Below, piece after piece: positions 27,635 to 35,738 of a DNA stretch of 35,780 nucleotides. The stretch is taken from assembly GCA_009843785.1 (NCBI GenBank), contig VYCT01000193.1, positions 1 through 35,780 of the forward strand, read 5' to 3'. Below the pieces are notes generated by a model. The model did not search any database and was not told the DNA's origin. It was given only the letters and a program-made list of their open reading frames with translations. This DNA comes from Candidatus Poribacteria bacterium. GTDB lineage: Bacteria > Poribacteria > WGA-4E > WGA-3G. The position numbers were made by a program, and so were the translations under genes. The number at the start of each line of letters is the position of its first letter. Positions within the stretch are counted from its first letter, which is position 1.

Positions 27635-30582
27635 GGTGATTCGGTGATAGCCTCATCCCAATCCCACAAAAAGATTGTGCCGTCTTGTGCCGTGCTAACC
27701 AGCGTTTCCCCATCAGGCGAAAATTTCAACGTCTCCACTTGCTGTGTATGCCCATCAAGCGCAGCGATTCTGTCTCCAGTCTTGGCATCCCATAATTGGA
27801 TTGTCCCGCTGCTATGCCCACTGAGGAAAATCGCGCCATCCGGTGAAAACATCAACGGTTTTGGATAATCATGGTGTATCCCCCAACCTCGTTTATGCAC
27901 AGTGCTAACCGAAAAAAGTTTATGACCGGTACGCACGTCCCATAAATGGAGTTGCCTCGGTGTACCCGCAGCGAGCAAGGCGCAGTCTGGTGAAAACGCC
28001 AATGCCGAAATATGCCTCAGATGCTCTTGTTCCATCGGTTCTGTCAGTTCTGAAAAGACGGTCAAAGCTTCGCCGGTCGCAACGTCCCACATTCGGATTT
28101 CCCCTTCTGTAGTTCCACTCACAAGCCATCTACCATCTGGTGAAAACGCCAACGCCAAAATCGTTGGCAGATTGTGGTGAAAGCCGAGGGGTAGGTCACT
28201 ATAAAGATGAAGCCCAATGACCAATTCATCGCCTGTTTCCGTATTCCATAAGCGAATGGCATCACCGGAAATAGTCGCCACCGTTTTAGTTCTATCGTCA
28301 GGAGAAAAGCTAAGTTCGCTGCTCCCTCGCTGCAATCTCGCAAGTTCGTCTCCAGTCGATACATCCATCAACCGAATTAGATTATCTGGCTTCGTAGTAG
28401 AAAACCGAATAGGGGACCCATCGAAAACTATCGTACCGTCTGCCGCTGCACTGACGAGTTTCGTGCCATCCGGTGAAAACGCTAAAGCTGAGTACCAATC
28501 CCGATGTCCTCTATTTTGGATGGTGGATTTTTGCGCTGTTTCCACATCCCAAAAGGTAATTTCACCGTTAAACGCCGCGCTGACAAGCGTGGAACTGTTC
28601 TGAAAGAAGGTCGCCGCTTTTATGGATTGTGTGTGTCCACTGATAAGGGTATCTGCTGGAGCCCCAGTCGCTGTCTGCCAGAATCGGATTGTGCCATCCT
28701 TACTCCCGCTTACGAGTGTGTTACCATCGGGTGAAAATGCTAACCCAGTAATACCGTTGATATGGCCGGTGAGCGTCGCGAGGGGTTCGCCAGTGGTGGC
28801 ATCCCACAATTGCACTGTTTTATCGGTACTGCCGCTGGCAAGCATTTTTCCATCGGGTGAAAACGCCAGCACATTTGTCGGTCCGGTATGTTTCTGCAGC
28901 GTCATCGAATCTCGATCGCCAGTGAGATCTGACAATCGGACTGTATTATCTACCCCACCACTGGCAAGACGGGTACCATCCGGCGAAAACGCCACTGCTA
29001 AAATCAGTCTACTAAACGGATGTTTGAGACGCACAGGTTTATCCAACGGCTGAAGCGGAAAATCCACGTGTCCTCTGAGCGTCGATAACTTTTTACGGGT
29101 TGCTACGTCCCATAACTGAATCATCCCGTTCTCTTTTCCAATCGCGATTTTATCGCTCGTCATCGCGTAAACACCACTAAAATCCTCTGAACTAAAGAGA
29201 CCGATCCCGAACAACCCAGTTTTAAGGTGTTTTGTTTTCCCTTTCCCGTTCTCAATATTCAATCGCGTAATCGCAGCATGCCCACCACTACTCAAACCGA
29301 TCAGCGTTTTCCCATCTGAAGAGAATCGCAATACGGAAGCATCCCCGTACAAATCAATAAGCGGCACTTCGCGCTCGGTAGCGATCTCCCACAATTGGAT
29401 GAGCCTCTCCGCAGAAGAACTGGTAAGGAAACGGCCATCCGGTGAAAAGCTGAGGGCTTCACACATCCCGCCGGCAAACAAAGATTTCTCCTCACCTGTC
29501 TCCACATCATACAACCATACCCCGATATTACTACCCACTGCAAGTAGGGTTCCATCCGGTGAAAACTGGATTGTGGTAATCCCACCTTTTCCGAAGCGCG
29601 CTTTTGCGGCTTTGGGCAGCTTCCAATGTGCGTGGTTTTTAATTGTCTCGTTTGATTCTGCTTCTACAACCGATGCTGAAACGTCGTTAGGCTGCTGACT
29701 GGAGGTTTCTCCCTCGCTCGGTGTGCTAACACTCCCAAGTTGCGTGCGAATATCGGGTTCGGCTTCAAGGTTCAGCACAATAGGTGCTTCAATGAGTTCA
29801 ACTGTCATCTCTGATGGCGCGTCGAAACTATACGGTTTTTGGAAACGCGACATATACTGATTTCCTATGCCTAACATCAAAAAGATGGCCGCTAACGTAG
29901 AAACGGCAATTGCCCACGGCACTAACGGCTTACTGTTAGATGGCGCAACCGGTTTCAACCGTGATATCTCTTGCATGATATTCTCTGTAAGGTTCGGTGT
30001 GATTTGAAAATGCTCTAAAGCCTCGCGAATCATGGGTTCCTCCTTTTTTAAGCGGCGACGTGCACGGTAGAGCCGATTCCTGATTGCCGCCTCCGATACA
30101 CCTAAAAATTCGCTAATTTCTTCGTAGGTCATTCCGCCGAGGTAATAGAGCGTGATGACCGTTCGGTCACTCTCTTGTAACTTCGCAAGCAACTTCTTGA
30201 CGACTTCGCGTTGTGTTTCCTCTGTCATCCGCTCGTTCTCCGCAATGACGTATTCCGAATACGTCGCTTTTTCTAACGGCGCCCTGCTCGTCCCTTCCAA
30301 CGCCTGCGTCCACTTCCGATTTTTCCGGAGCCACGCTTTACACTGGTTCGCGGTGATGACATACAGCCAACTCGCAAAGGACTGCGGTTCCTTCAGCGTC
30401 GAGAGGCTCTGATACGCTTTCAAGAGGGTATCTTGTGTAATATCCTCAGCAATATGGAAATCACCGATCTTTCGCCACGCAAGGGCATGAACAGATCTCT
30501 GATACTTTCCCACAAGCGCAGAGAACGCAGTATCATCGCCATCAAGGGCGCGTTGGATGAGTGCAACATCGTCATTTTTCAT
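27631..30582 (-). CDS. ECF sigma factor fused through a membrane helix to 14 WD40 repeats
   Basis: A 983-residue one-piece regulator. Sigma-2 at about 8-90 (DDTAFSALVGKYQ, AEDITQDTLLKAYQ, FASWLYVITANQCKAWLRKN). Sigma-4 at about 125-178 (LQESDRTVITLYYLGGMTYEEISEFLGV, SEAAIRNRLYRARRRL). One transmembrane segment lies at 221-240 (VPWAIAVSTLAAIFLMLGIG). A linker of about 90 residues with acidic and serine-rich stretches follows. I count 14 WD40-like blades from 332 to the end (AFSPDG...SGS.D.TVQLWD type), enough for two seven-bladed propellers. By topology sigma is cytoplasmic and the propellers extracytoplasmic. An internal AAGGAGG-5-ATG at codon 184 (30031-30045) could start a sigma-free form. 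AGAGGTG precedes the main ATG. How sigma is freed (proteolysis or separate translation) is not evident. It is paralogous to the next gene upstream. Confidence 0.93.
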   Translation of the reverse strand: MKNDDVALIQRALDGDDTAFSALVGKYQRSVHALAWRKIGDFHIAEDITQDTLLKAYQSLSTLKEPQSFASWLYVITANQCKAWLRKNRKWTQALEGTSRAPLEKATYSEYVIAENERMTEETQREVVKKLLAKLQESDRTVITLYYLGGMTYEEISEFLGVSEAAIRNRLYRARRRLKKEEPMIREALEHFQITPNLTENIMQEISRLKPVAPSNSKPLVPWAIAVSTLAAIFLMLGIGNQYMSRFQKPYSFDAPSEMTVELIEAPIVLNLEAEPDIRTQLGSVSTPSEGETSSQQPNDVSASVVEAESNETIKNHAHWKLPKAAKARFGKGGITTIQFSPDGTLLAVGSNIGVWLYDVETGEEKSLFAGGMCEALSFSPDGRFLTSSSAERLIQLWEIATEREVPLIDLYGDASVLRFSSDGKTLIGLSSGGHAAITRLNIENGKGKTKHLKTGLFGIGLFSSEDFSGVYAMTSDKIAIGKENGMIQLWDVATRKKLSTLRGHVDFPLQPLDKPVRLKHPFSRLILAVAFSPDGTRLASGGVDNTVRLSDLTGDRDSMTLQKHTGPTNVLAFSPDGKMLASGSTDKTVQLWDATTGEPLATLTGHINGITGLAFSPDGNTLVSGSKDGTIRFWQTATGAPADTLISGHTQSIKAATFFQNSSTLVSAAFNGEITFWDVETAQKSTIQNRGHRDWYSALAFSPDGTKLVSAAADGTIVFDGSPIRFSTTKPDNLIRLMDVSTGDELARLQRGSSELSFSPDDRTKTVATISGDAIRLWNTETGDELVIGLHLYSDLPLGFHHNLPTILALAFSPDGRWLVSGTTEGEIRMWDVATGEALTVFSELTEPMEQEHLRHISALAFSPDCALLAAGTPRQLHLWDVRTGHKLFSVSTVHKRGWGIHHDYPKPLMFSPDGAIFLSGHSSGTIQLWDAKTGDRIAALDGHTQQVETLKFSPDGETLVSTAQDGTIFLWDWDEAITESP
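30031..30045 (-). promoter_or_regulatory. Internal ribosome-binding site and ATG within the sigma-WD40 gene
   Basis: On the minus strand AAGGAGG (30045-30039) stands 5 bases before ATG (30033-30031), codon 184, right after sigma-4. The neighbouring sigma-less paralogue starts at the homologous ATG with a similar AAGGAG site. The site could produce a membrane-WD40 protein without sigma. Confidence 0.5.
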
Positions 30583-30952
30583 CGGACACCTCTGAAAAGG
30601 GAATGTTCATTATTTCACATCAACATATAGTGACGCGATAAGCGGAAAAATAATCTCACAATTCTGCAAAAGGTAGGAGCCAATTCATGTAAATCGGGTT
30701 GAGATTCCCGCTTGGTGATAACAAAGGGTAAGGAAACTGGCAGTTGTTCGATCTGTCTCTTTTTTTATCTGTTAGCAGAATTATAGCGTAAGTTTATAGT
30801 AGAACCCGTAATTATTTGTATACGCGGAAGGAACCGTAGAGGTGTTTTGCTTGGGTGTTTTTTCAACGTATGTGTAACAAGCGTATCAAAAAATGAGGAG
30901 GCAAGCACCTGCAACCCACAGGTCGTTACCTCCCTAACAATCTGTTTTACCA
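30583..30952. other. Intergenic region between the two WD40 genes
   Basis: 370 bases without a credible gene. It holds the leader of the sigma-WD40 gene near 30583-30600 and a GTAGGAGCC sequence near 30675 that faintly resembles the TGTAGGAG family. No clear terminator for the upstream WD40 gene or consensus promoter was found. Confidence 0.5.
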
Positions 30953-33298
30953 TTATTCGCTTTTGGGTGACCCCGTGAGGCCTTCATTCCAATCCCACAA
31001 GAGTATTGTACCATCTGTGGCAGCACTGACGAGCGTTGTACCATCCGGTGAAAATGCTAACGTGTTTACGCGTTTTGTATGCCCATCAAGCGCAGCGATT
31101 TTCTCTCCCGTCTTAACGTCCCATAATTGGATTGTACCGTTGTAAAGCCCACTAACAAGCACCTCGCCATCCGGCGAAAATACCAACAGTTCCAACAGTT
31201 CGGCAGAACCAGTGGAGGACCTGTCTTGCCTATGCCCAATCCTAATGGGGAGAAGCTCATTAGCCGTATCGACTTCCCACAAATGGATGTTACCACTTGT
31301 TCCGGCGGCGAGCAAGGCACCGTCTGGCGAAAATGCCAACGCCCGAGCTCTCAGTGCCTTCGACTCTGCAAAGGCAACCAGTGCCGCACCGGTCGCAACG
31401 TCCCACATTTGGATTTCTCCCTTTGAAGTACCACTGACGAGCCATCTACTATCTGGCGAAAACGCTAATGACCAAACCCAGGGTATATTGCGAATAATAC
31501 CGGGACCCAGATTCCTCACATCAGCGAGAGGTATTGCCACTTCATCACCCGTGTCCGTGTTCCACAAGCGAATTTCACCCAGACCCCTAAAGGCAACCGT
31601 TTTGCCATCAGGAGAAAAGGTCAGTTTTTCGGCACCTCTACCATATTGCAAGGTTGCCAGTCCACGCCCTGTCTTTACATCCGTCAGGTGAATAAAATGA
31701 TATGCCCGATAAGACGCAACAGGCTGGCGGAAACTTGTGCCTGCCCCGAAGATTGGAGTCCCTTCTTCTACGCCTAAACTAACGAGTTTTGTGCCATCGG
31801 GTGAAAATGCTAAAGTTACGAACCAATCCCGATGTTCCGTATGGTGGACAGTGGACTTTTGCGATGTTTTCACATCCCACAAGGTAATTACACCATTAAA
31901 CGCCACACTTGCAAGTAGGGGCGAGGTTACCTCGCCCCTACGATCTTCCAAGAAAGTCGCTGCTTTCGTCAACTGCGTGTGTCCAGTGATACGGTCAGCC
32001 AACGGAGCCCGAGTTTGTGTATTCCAGAAGCGGATCATGCCATCTGCGCTGCCGCTCACAAGCGTGCTGCCATCGGGCGAAAACGCTAACGCAGTAATAC
32101 CGTTGATATGACCCCTAAATGTCGCGAGCGGTTCTCCCGTGGTGGCGTTCCACAACTGCACCGTTTTATCGGTACTCCCACTGGCAAGCATTTTTCCGTT
32201 CGGAGAAAAGGCTAACACGTTTGTCCAACCCTTATGTTTTTCGAGTGTCATCCATTCGTCGGCGTTAGTGAGATCCCATAATCGCACCGTCGTATCGTCG
32301 CCTCCACTGGCAAGGCGCGTGCCATCGGGTGAAAACGCTAACGCTAAAATCTGATTTTTAGGCCGTGGTCTGTGAGGCACAGGTTCATCCAACGGCTGAG
32401 ACATCAAATCTATATGGTGGCCTCTGAGCGCAGGTAACGCTTCGCGGGTGGCTGTGTCCCATAACTGAATCTTCCCATCCGTCCGCCCACCCGCGATCTT
32501 ATCGCGTGTAATTGCGTAAACTCGATTTATCGGACGCAACCGGCCAATTGGCGCAGGACTGAAGAAAGGCTTCGCAGTCACCCTTCCAGTTTCAATATCC
32601 AAACTGATAATCGCATCTCCTGAACCGCCCACACTGACAAGCGTTTTCCCATCTGAAGTAAAACGTAACACTAAAGCGGTATCATAGACCTCAGGGAGTA
32701 ACACTTCACGTCCGGTCGCGATCTCCCACAACTGGACGCTCGGCGCGTCAGTCTCATATTCACCGCCGTTGGCAAGGAAACGACCATCCGGCGAAAATGC
32801 AAGAAATCGGCACGCGCCCTTAAACAAAGACTGCTCTTCACCTGTCTCCACATCGTACAGCCATATACCGATGTTACTCCCGACCGCGAGTTGCCTGCCG
32901 TCCGGTGAAAACTGAATGGCGTTAACGCCGCCCTTACCGAAACGCGCTTTCGCCGCTTTGGGCAGATGCCATTGAGAATAGTCTGTATCCGTTTCCTCTG
33001 ATTGCGCTTCCGCAACCAATGCCGAAATATCGTTGGGCTGCTGATTGGCGGTATCGCTTTCGCTCGGTGTATTGACATTTCCCAACTGGGTACGAACATC
33101 TGGCTTGGATTCAAGGTTCAGCACCACGGGTGCCTCAATGCGTTTAACTGTCATCAGCAGCAGAACCCCTATCACCGAAGCGATGATTGTCCATGACACT
33201 AACAGTTTAGTAGATTTGGTGGTACATAGCATTTCACGTGTCGCGCGCTGCATGGCATTTGACGTGAATTGAAGGTTGCCCAAGCCATCGCGAATCAT
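30953..33298 (-). CDS. Membrane-anchored 14-repeat WD40 protein, sigma-less paralogue
   Basis: 781 residues, closely parallel to the second part of the sigma-WD40 protein: MIRDGLGNLQFT aligns with MIREALEHFQIT. A transmembrane segment at about 33-52 (LLVSWTIIASVIGVLLLMTV) follows, then the same linker (EAPVVLNLESKPDVRTQLG, SQQPND-like NQQPND) and about 14 WD40 blades. AAGGAG 6 bases before ATG 33298 fixes the start. Upstream codons in the same frame still read HLRKEKP, matching LKKEEP of the sigma-4 end, before homology is lost; this shows the gene lost its sigma portion. One blade contains an RRGEVTSPLL insertion from a palindrome (31915-31941). Probably an extracytoplasmic propeller scaffold or sensor; partner unknown. 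Confidence 0.92.
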   Translation of the reverse strand: MIRDGLGNLQFTSNAMQRATREMLCTTKSTKLLVSWTIIASVIGVLLLMTVKRIEAPVVLNLESKPDVRTQLGNVNTPSESDTANQQPNDISALVAEAQSEETDTDYSQWHLPKAAKARFGKGGVNAIQFSPDGRQLAVGSNIGIWLYDVETGEEQSLFKGACRFLAFSPDGRFLANGGEYETDAPSVQLWEIATGREVLLPEVYDTALVLRFTSDGKTLVSVGGSGDAIISLDIETGRVTAKPFFSPAPIGRLRPINRVYAITRDKIAGGRTDGKIQLWDTATREALPALRGHHIDLMSQPLDEPVPHRPRPKNQILALAFSPDGTRLASGGDDTTVRLWDLTNADEWMTLEKHKGWTNVLAFSPNGKMLASGSTDKTVQLWNATTGEPLATFRGHINGITALAFSPDGSTLVSGSADGMIRFWNTQTRAPLADRITGHTQLTKAATFLEDRRGEVTSPLLASVAFNGVITLWDVKTSQKSTVHHTEHRDWFVTLAFSPDGTKLVSLGVEEGTPIFGAGTSFRQPVASYRAYHFIHLTDVKTGRGLATLQYGRGAEKLTFSPDGKTVAFRGLGEIRLWNTDTGDEVAIPLADVRNLGPGIIRNIPWVWSLAFSPDSRWLVSGTSKGEIQMWDVATGAALVAFAESKALRARALAFSPDGALLAAGTSGNIHLWEVDTANELLPIRIGHRQDRSSTGSAELLELLVFSPDGEVLVSGLYNGTIQLWDVKTGEKIAALDGHTKRVNTLAFSPDGTTLVSAATDGTILLWDWNEGLTGSPKSE
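31915..31941. repeat. GTAGGGG palindrome inside the WD40 gene, RRGEVTSPL copy
   Basis: Arms GTAGGGGCGAGG and CCTCGCCCCTAC surround TTA, a perfect palindrome outside the centre. On the sense (minus) strand it encodes RRGEVTSPL in place of a short loop (SSTLV) in the paralogue, between FLED and ASVAFNG. Confidence 0.8.
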
Positions 33299-33416
33299 AG
33301 GTTTCTCCTTCCTTAAGTGGTAGCAGACACAACCGAAACGTCCCTTATTTATATTAACCCAAGTTGCTACTAACAGATTTTCGGCGTTTCAACAACACTT
33401 TTCAAGTATTTTCTTT

Positions 33417-33480
33417 ACCCCGTAGGGGTGTTATGTCTATAGAAAACGTATATCTAAGGGACCGCACCCCGTAGGGGTGC
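33417..33480 (+). repeat. Paired CCCCGTAGGGGTG direct repeats
   Basis: ACCCCGTAGGGGTG occurs at 33417-33430 and ACCCCGTAGGGGTGC at 33466-33480, about 50 bases apart. Each has a palindromic core ACCCC-GTA-GGGGT. Between them lies TTATGTCTATAGAAAACG. The pair may bound a further small mobile unit. Confidence 0.55.
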
Positions 33481-33648
33481 TATTGCTTCGCAGTCAGAAT
33501 AAATAGGGGGCAACTTGCGTTATATTACCTGATTGCCTACCTTAAGTATTATACCACAAATGCAGCTAAAAGCGCATCTGTTCTGGGAAGGGTGTGCGGG
33601 GCCATTCAATTGTACCTATTCACTTTATGTCCGTGAATATTTTTCTCC

Positions 33649-33675
33649 TGTAGGAGCGAGCTGTGCTCGCGATTT
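33649..33675 (+). repeat. TGTAGGAG-family repeat, copy T5
   Basis: TGTAGGAGCGAGCTGTGCTCGCGATTTTT carries an inverted repeat CGAGC-TGT-GCTCG after the TGTAGGAG core and ends in a T run. The arrangement could also act as a weak intrinsic terminator on the plus strand. Confidence 0.6.
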
Positions 33676-33836
33676 TTCCTAAGAACATTCACCTATGTAA
33701 AGCAAAACCAAGATCCAAATCGAGAATTGAATGACCCTAGAAGGGTGTGTAAATATTTGAATAAATTATTGAGGACTTGAATACGGAGAGAAGGGCGGTA
33801 TTGTTGCACCGCCCAGGTAAGATATACCGATTTTTA

Positions 33837-35738
33837 CTATTCGTTAAGATTGAAGTGAAGTACACCATTGTTCCACGTACCGACATACAACACGTTCCCA
33901 TCAACAGCAAACGAGGTCACCCGTTCCGGCACTTCTGAAGCAACCTCTTTCCACGTGCCGTTTTCCAATTGATACACTGCTGTCTTGGAAACACCATAAA
34001 GCGTTGTGCCATCGACTGCTAATCGCCCGATAATGAGAGGCGTTCCGGCTGCATCGGTGATCGCACGCCACTGTTTGCCATCATTTGACGCAGCAACACC
34101 TGCATCCATTGCTACATACACGGTAGAACCCACAAACACCATATCATGAAAAGCTTTAACGGGAAATGGCAAGCTTGGCGTAAGGTCAATCCAATTATTC
34201 CCCTTATCAAACGAGACGACGAGGTGTCCATCCCGTTTGCCGACGTAGAGGGTATTTTCTGAAGCCGCAAGTTTCAGTTCTCTGAATGCCAATTGCGAAG
34301 TCAGTTCAACGGTTTCTTCCTGCTCGGTGTCGTACCATTCAGTATCACCCGGTTCCCATCGGAGGAGTTTATAGTTGTACTCCATATAGAACGTATCACG
34401 GCTAACAGCAAACGCCCCCTTACGGAACCCTAATTGCGTATATATATCCGGCTGTTGCGGATCCGATTTCACCAGCTGTCTGAAAAACTCTGCCGCACCG
34501 GTAGATTTTTCTTGCAACTGTTTGATGACTGATGCTTCTGGTAAATTAGGATCGTTCATCCTTTGCATCCTTCTTTCATGCATCCAGAACGTTAATTCCA
34601 TTGCGTCAAGGATTGGCATGCCTTGTATCGGTATAAGCGAATTGCTATCTGTAGATACACGATATATCCGCGTTTTTCCTCTACCAAGCGAATCTCCGCC
34701 TTTTGCGTAGATTTTACCATCAGCTTTGACGATATGGGTAATACGTGGTGGTTCCTCTCGATCTGGTTCCGTCATCGGCATTTCTATTTGGACATCCTGC
34801 CACGATGTACCCTTATCCGTCGTTTTTACGACCTTTTCTTCTTCATATCTCGCGTAGAGCGTCAGAGGTATGTTATCCCCTTTACTGTTTTCTCTATATG
34901 CGATCAGATTACCTATTTGACCCGTATCCTGAGTGATGTTTACGATGTCCCACGATTTGCCCCCATCGGTCGAACGATGGAGTCCATCTTCCCAACCATC
35001 AACATAAAAAACACGCTCGTTTACCGCTATCGCAATGTCTACATCAGCATTCATTGCAGGGGACGTACCGGGTAATTGTACGGGTAGCCACGTGTCTCCA
35101 CCATCGGTAGAACGCACCATTCCTTGTTCCATAGCCAAAAGTGTGTCACCCGCAGCAATAAGTTTAACAAAAGGCGGCCATCCTTTTACTGCCCAAGCGT
35201 TTGTCGGCGTAATATCGTCCCACGAATTCCCCAAATCAGTTGAACGGAATATCCACCAAGCTTGCAGCAGCCCCCTGGAAACTTTACGAGGATCCGCGGA
35301 TATCTCTGCTGCAACATAAAGATTCTTTTCTGTTGCAGCAACTGAACGGACCAGACTGACAGATACCGGAAATTTAACGCTTTGCCAGCTATCAGTACCG
35401 AGGCGGTAGAGTCCATTTCCTGTACCAGCAAACAATGTGTCTTGAATATTGACTATAGAGCGGATATACCCCATATTCCCCATCATTAACCCATCGTTTA
35501 TTGCCTTCCACGTTTTACCGTTATCTTCAGAACGGAAAATTCCCCTGTCAAAAGCGGCATAAAACGCTCGCTCTGTTAGTATCAAGCCAATAGCATCATA
35601 AAGTCCATCTGGCAAAGTGTTTACCAAATTCCATGTCTGACCATCGTCCTTTGAAGCAAAAAATTCGTTAGCCAGCATAACGTAGAGCGTATTTTTCCAT
35701 TTTGTGATAGGTACATTCGGAGGCAGCACTCTTACCAA
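33837..35738 (-). CDS. Asp-box (BNR/sialidase-like) propeller protein, 5'-truncated
   Basis: The frame gives 633 residues made of Asp-box repeats: FFASKDDGQTWNLV, IFRSEDNGKTWKAI, IFRSTDLGNSWDDI, MVRSTDGGDTWLPV, GLHRSTDGGKSWDIV, VVKTTDKGTSWQDV, VSFDKGNNWIDL and others. Such repeats build beta-propellers of the VPS10/sialidase/YCF48 kind. A middle segment (MERRMQRMNDPNLPEASVIK...) is helical. No start codon of quality exists: TTG 35738 has no ribosome site, no signal peptide or membrane segment follows, and an in-frame TAA lies eight codons upstream in AT-rich sequence. I infer loss of an N-terminal part, or a frameshift or rearrangement near the window edge. The neighbouring propeller genes suggest the missing part could be a sigma or membrane region, but this is unproven. 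Confidence 0.72.
   Translation of the reverse strand: MVRVLPPNVPITKWKNTLYVMLANEFFASKDDGQTWNLVNTLPDGLYDAIGLILTERAFYAAFDRGIFRSEDNGKTWKAINDGLMMGNMGYIRSIVNIQDTLFAGTGNGLYRLGTDSWQSVKFPVSVSLVRSVAATEKNLYVAAEISADPRKVSRGLLQAWWIFRSTDLGNSWDDITPTNAWAVKGWPPFVKLIAAGDTLLAMEQGMVRSTDGGDTWLPVQLPGTSPAMNADVDIAIAVNERVFYVDGWEDGLHRSTDGGKSWDIVNITQDTGQIGNLIAYRENSKGDNIPLTLYARYEEEKVVKTTDKGTSWQDVQIEMPMTEPDREEPPRITHIVKADGKIYAKGGDSLGRGKTRIYRVSTDSNSLIPIQGMPILDAMELTFWMHERRMQRMNDPNLPEASVIKQLQEKSTGAAEFFRQLVKSDPQQPDIYTQLGFRKGAFAVSRDTFYMEYNYKLLRWEPGDTEWYDTEQEETVELTSQLAFRELKLAASENTLYVGKRDGHLVVSFDKGNNWIDLTPSLPFPVKAFHDMVFVGSTVYVAMDAGVAASNDGKQWRAITDAAGTPLIIGRLAVDGTTLYGVSKTAVYQLENGTWKEVASEVPERVTSFAVDGNVLYVGTWNNGVLHFNLNE

Larger units (their letters stand above)
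33299..33836. other. Intergenic region with several repeats
   Basis: About 540 bases without a credible gene. It contains the remnant of a sigma-4 coding end just upstream of the WD40 gene (33299-33325 on the minus strand), two copies of a CCCCGTAGGGG motif (33417-33430, 33466-33480) and a TGTAGGAG copy (33649-33675). No strong terminator was seen for the Asp-box gene that ends at 33837. Confidence 0.6.

Noticed and set aside
31212-32111. Plus frames of 124-159 codons with repeated VPSGENA across the WD40 gene
   Set aside because: VPSGENA is the reverse reading of the AFSPDGT blade motif, so these frames only mirror the WD40 repeats. The same holds at 28217-29698.
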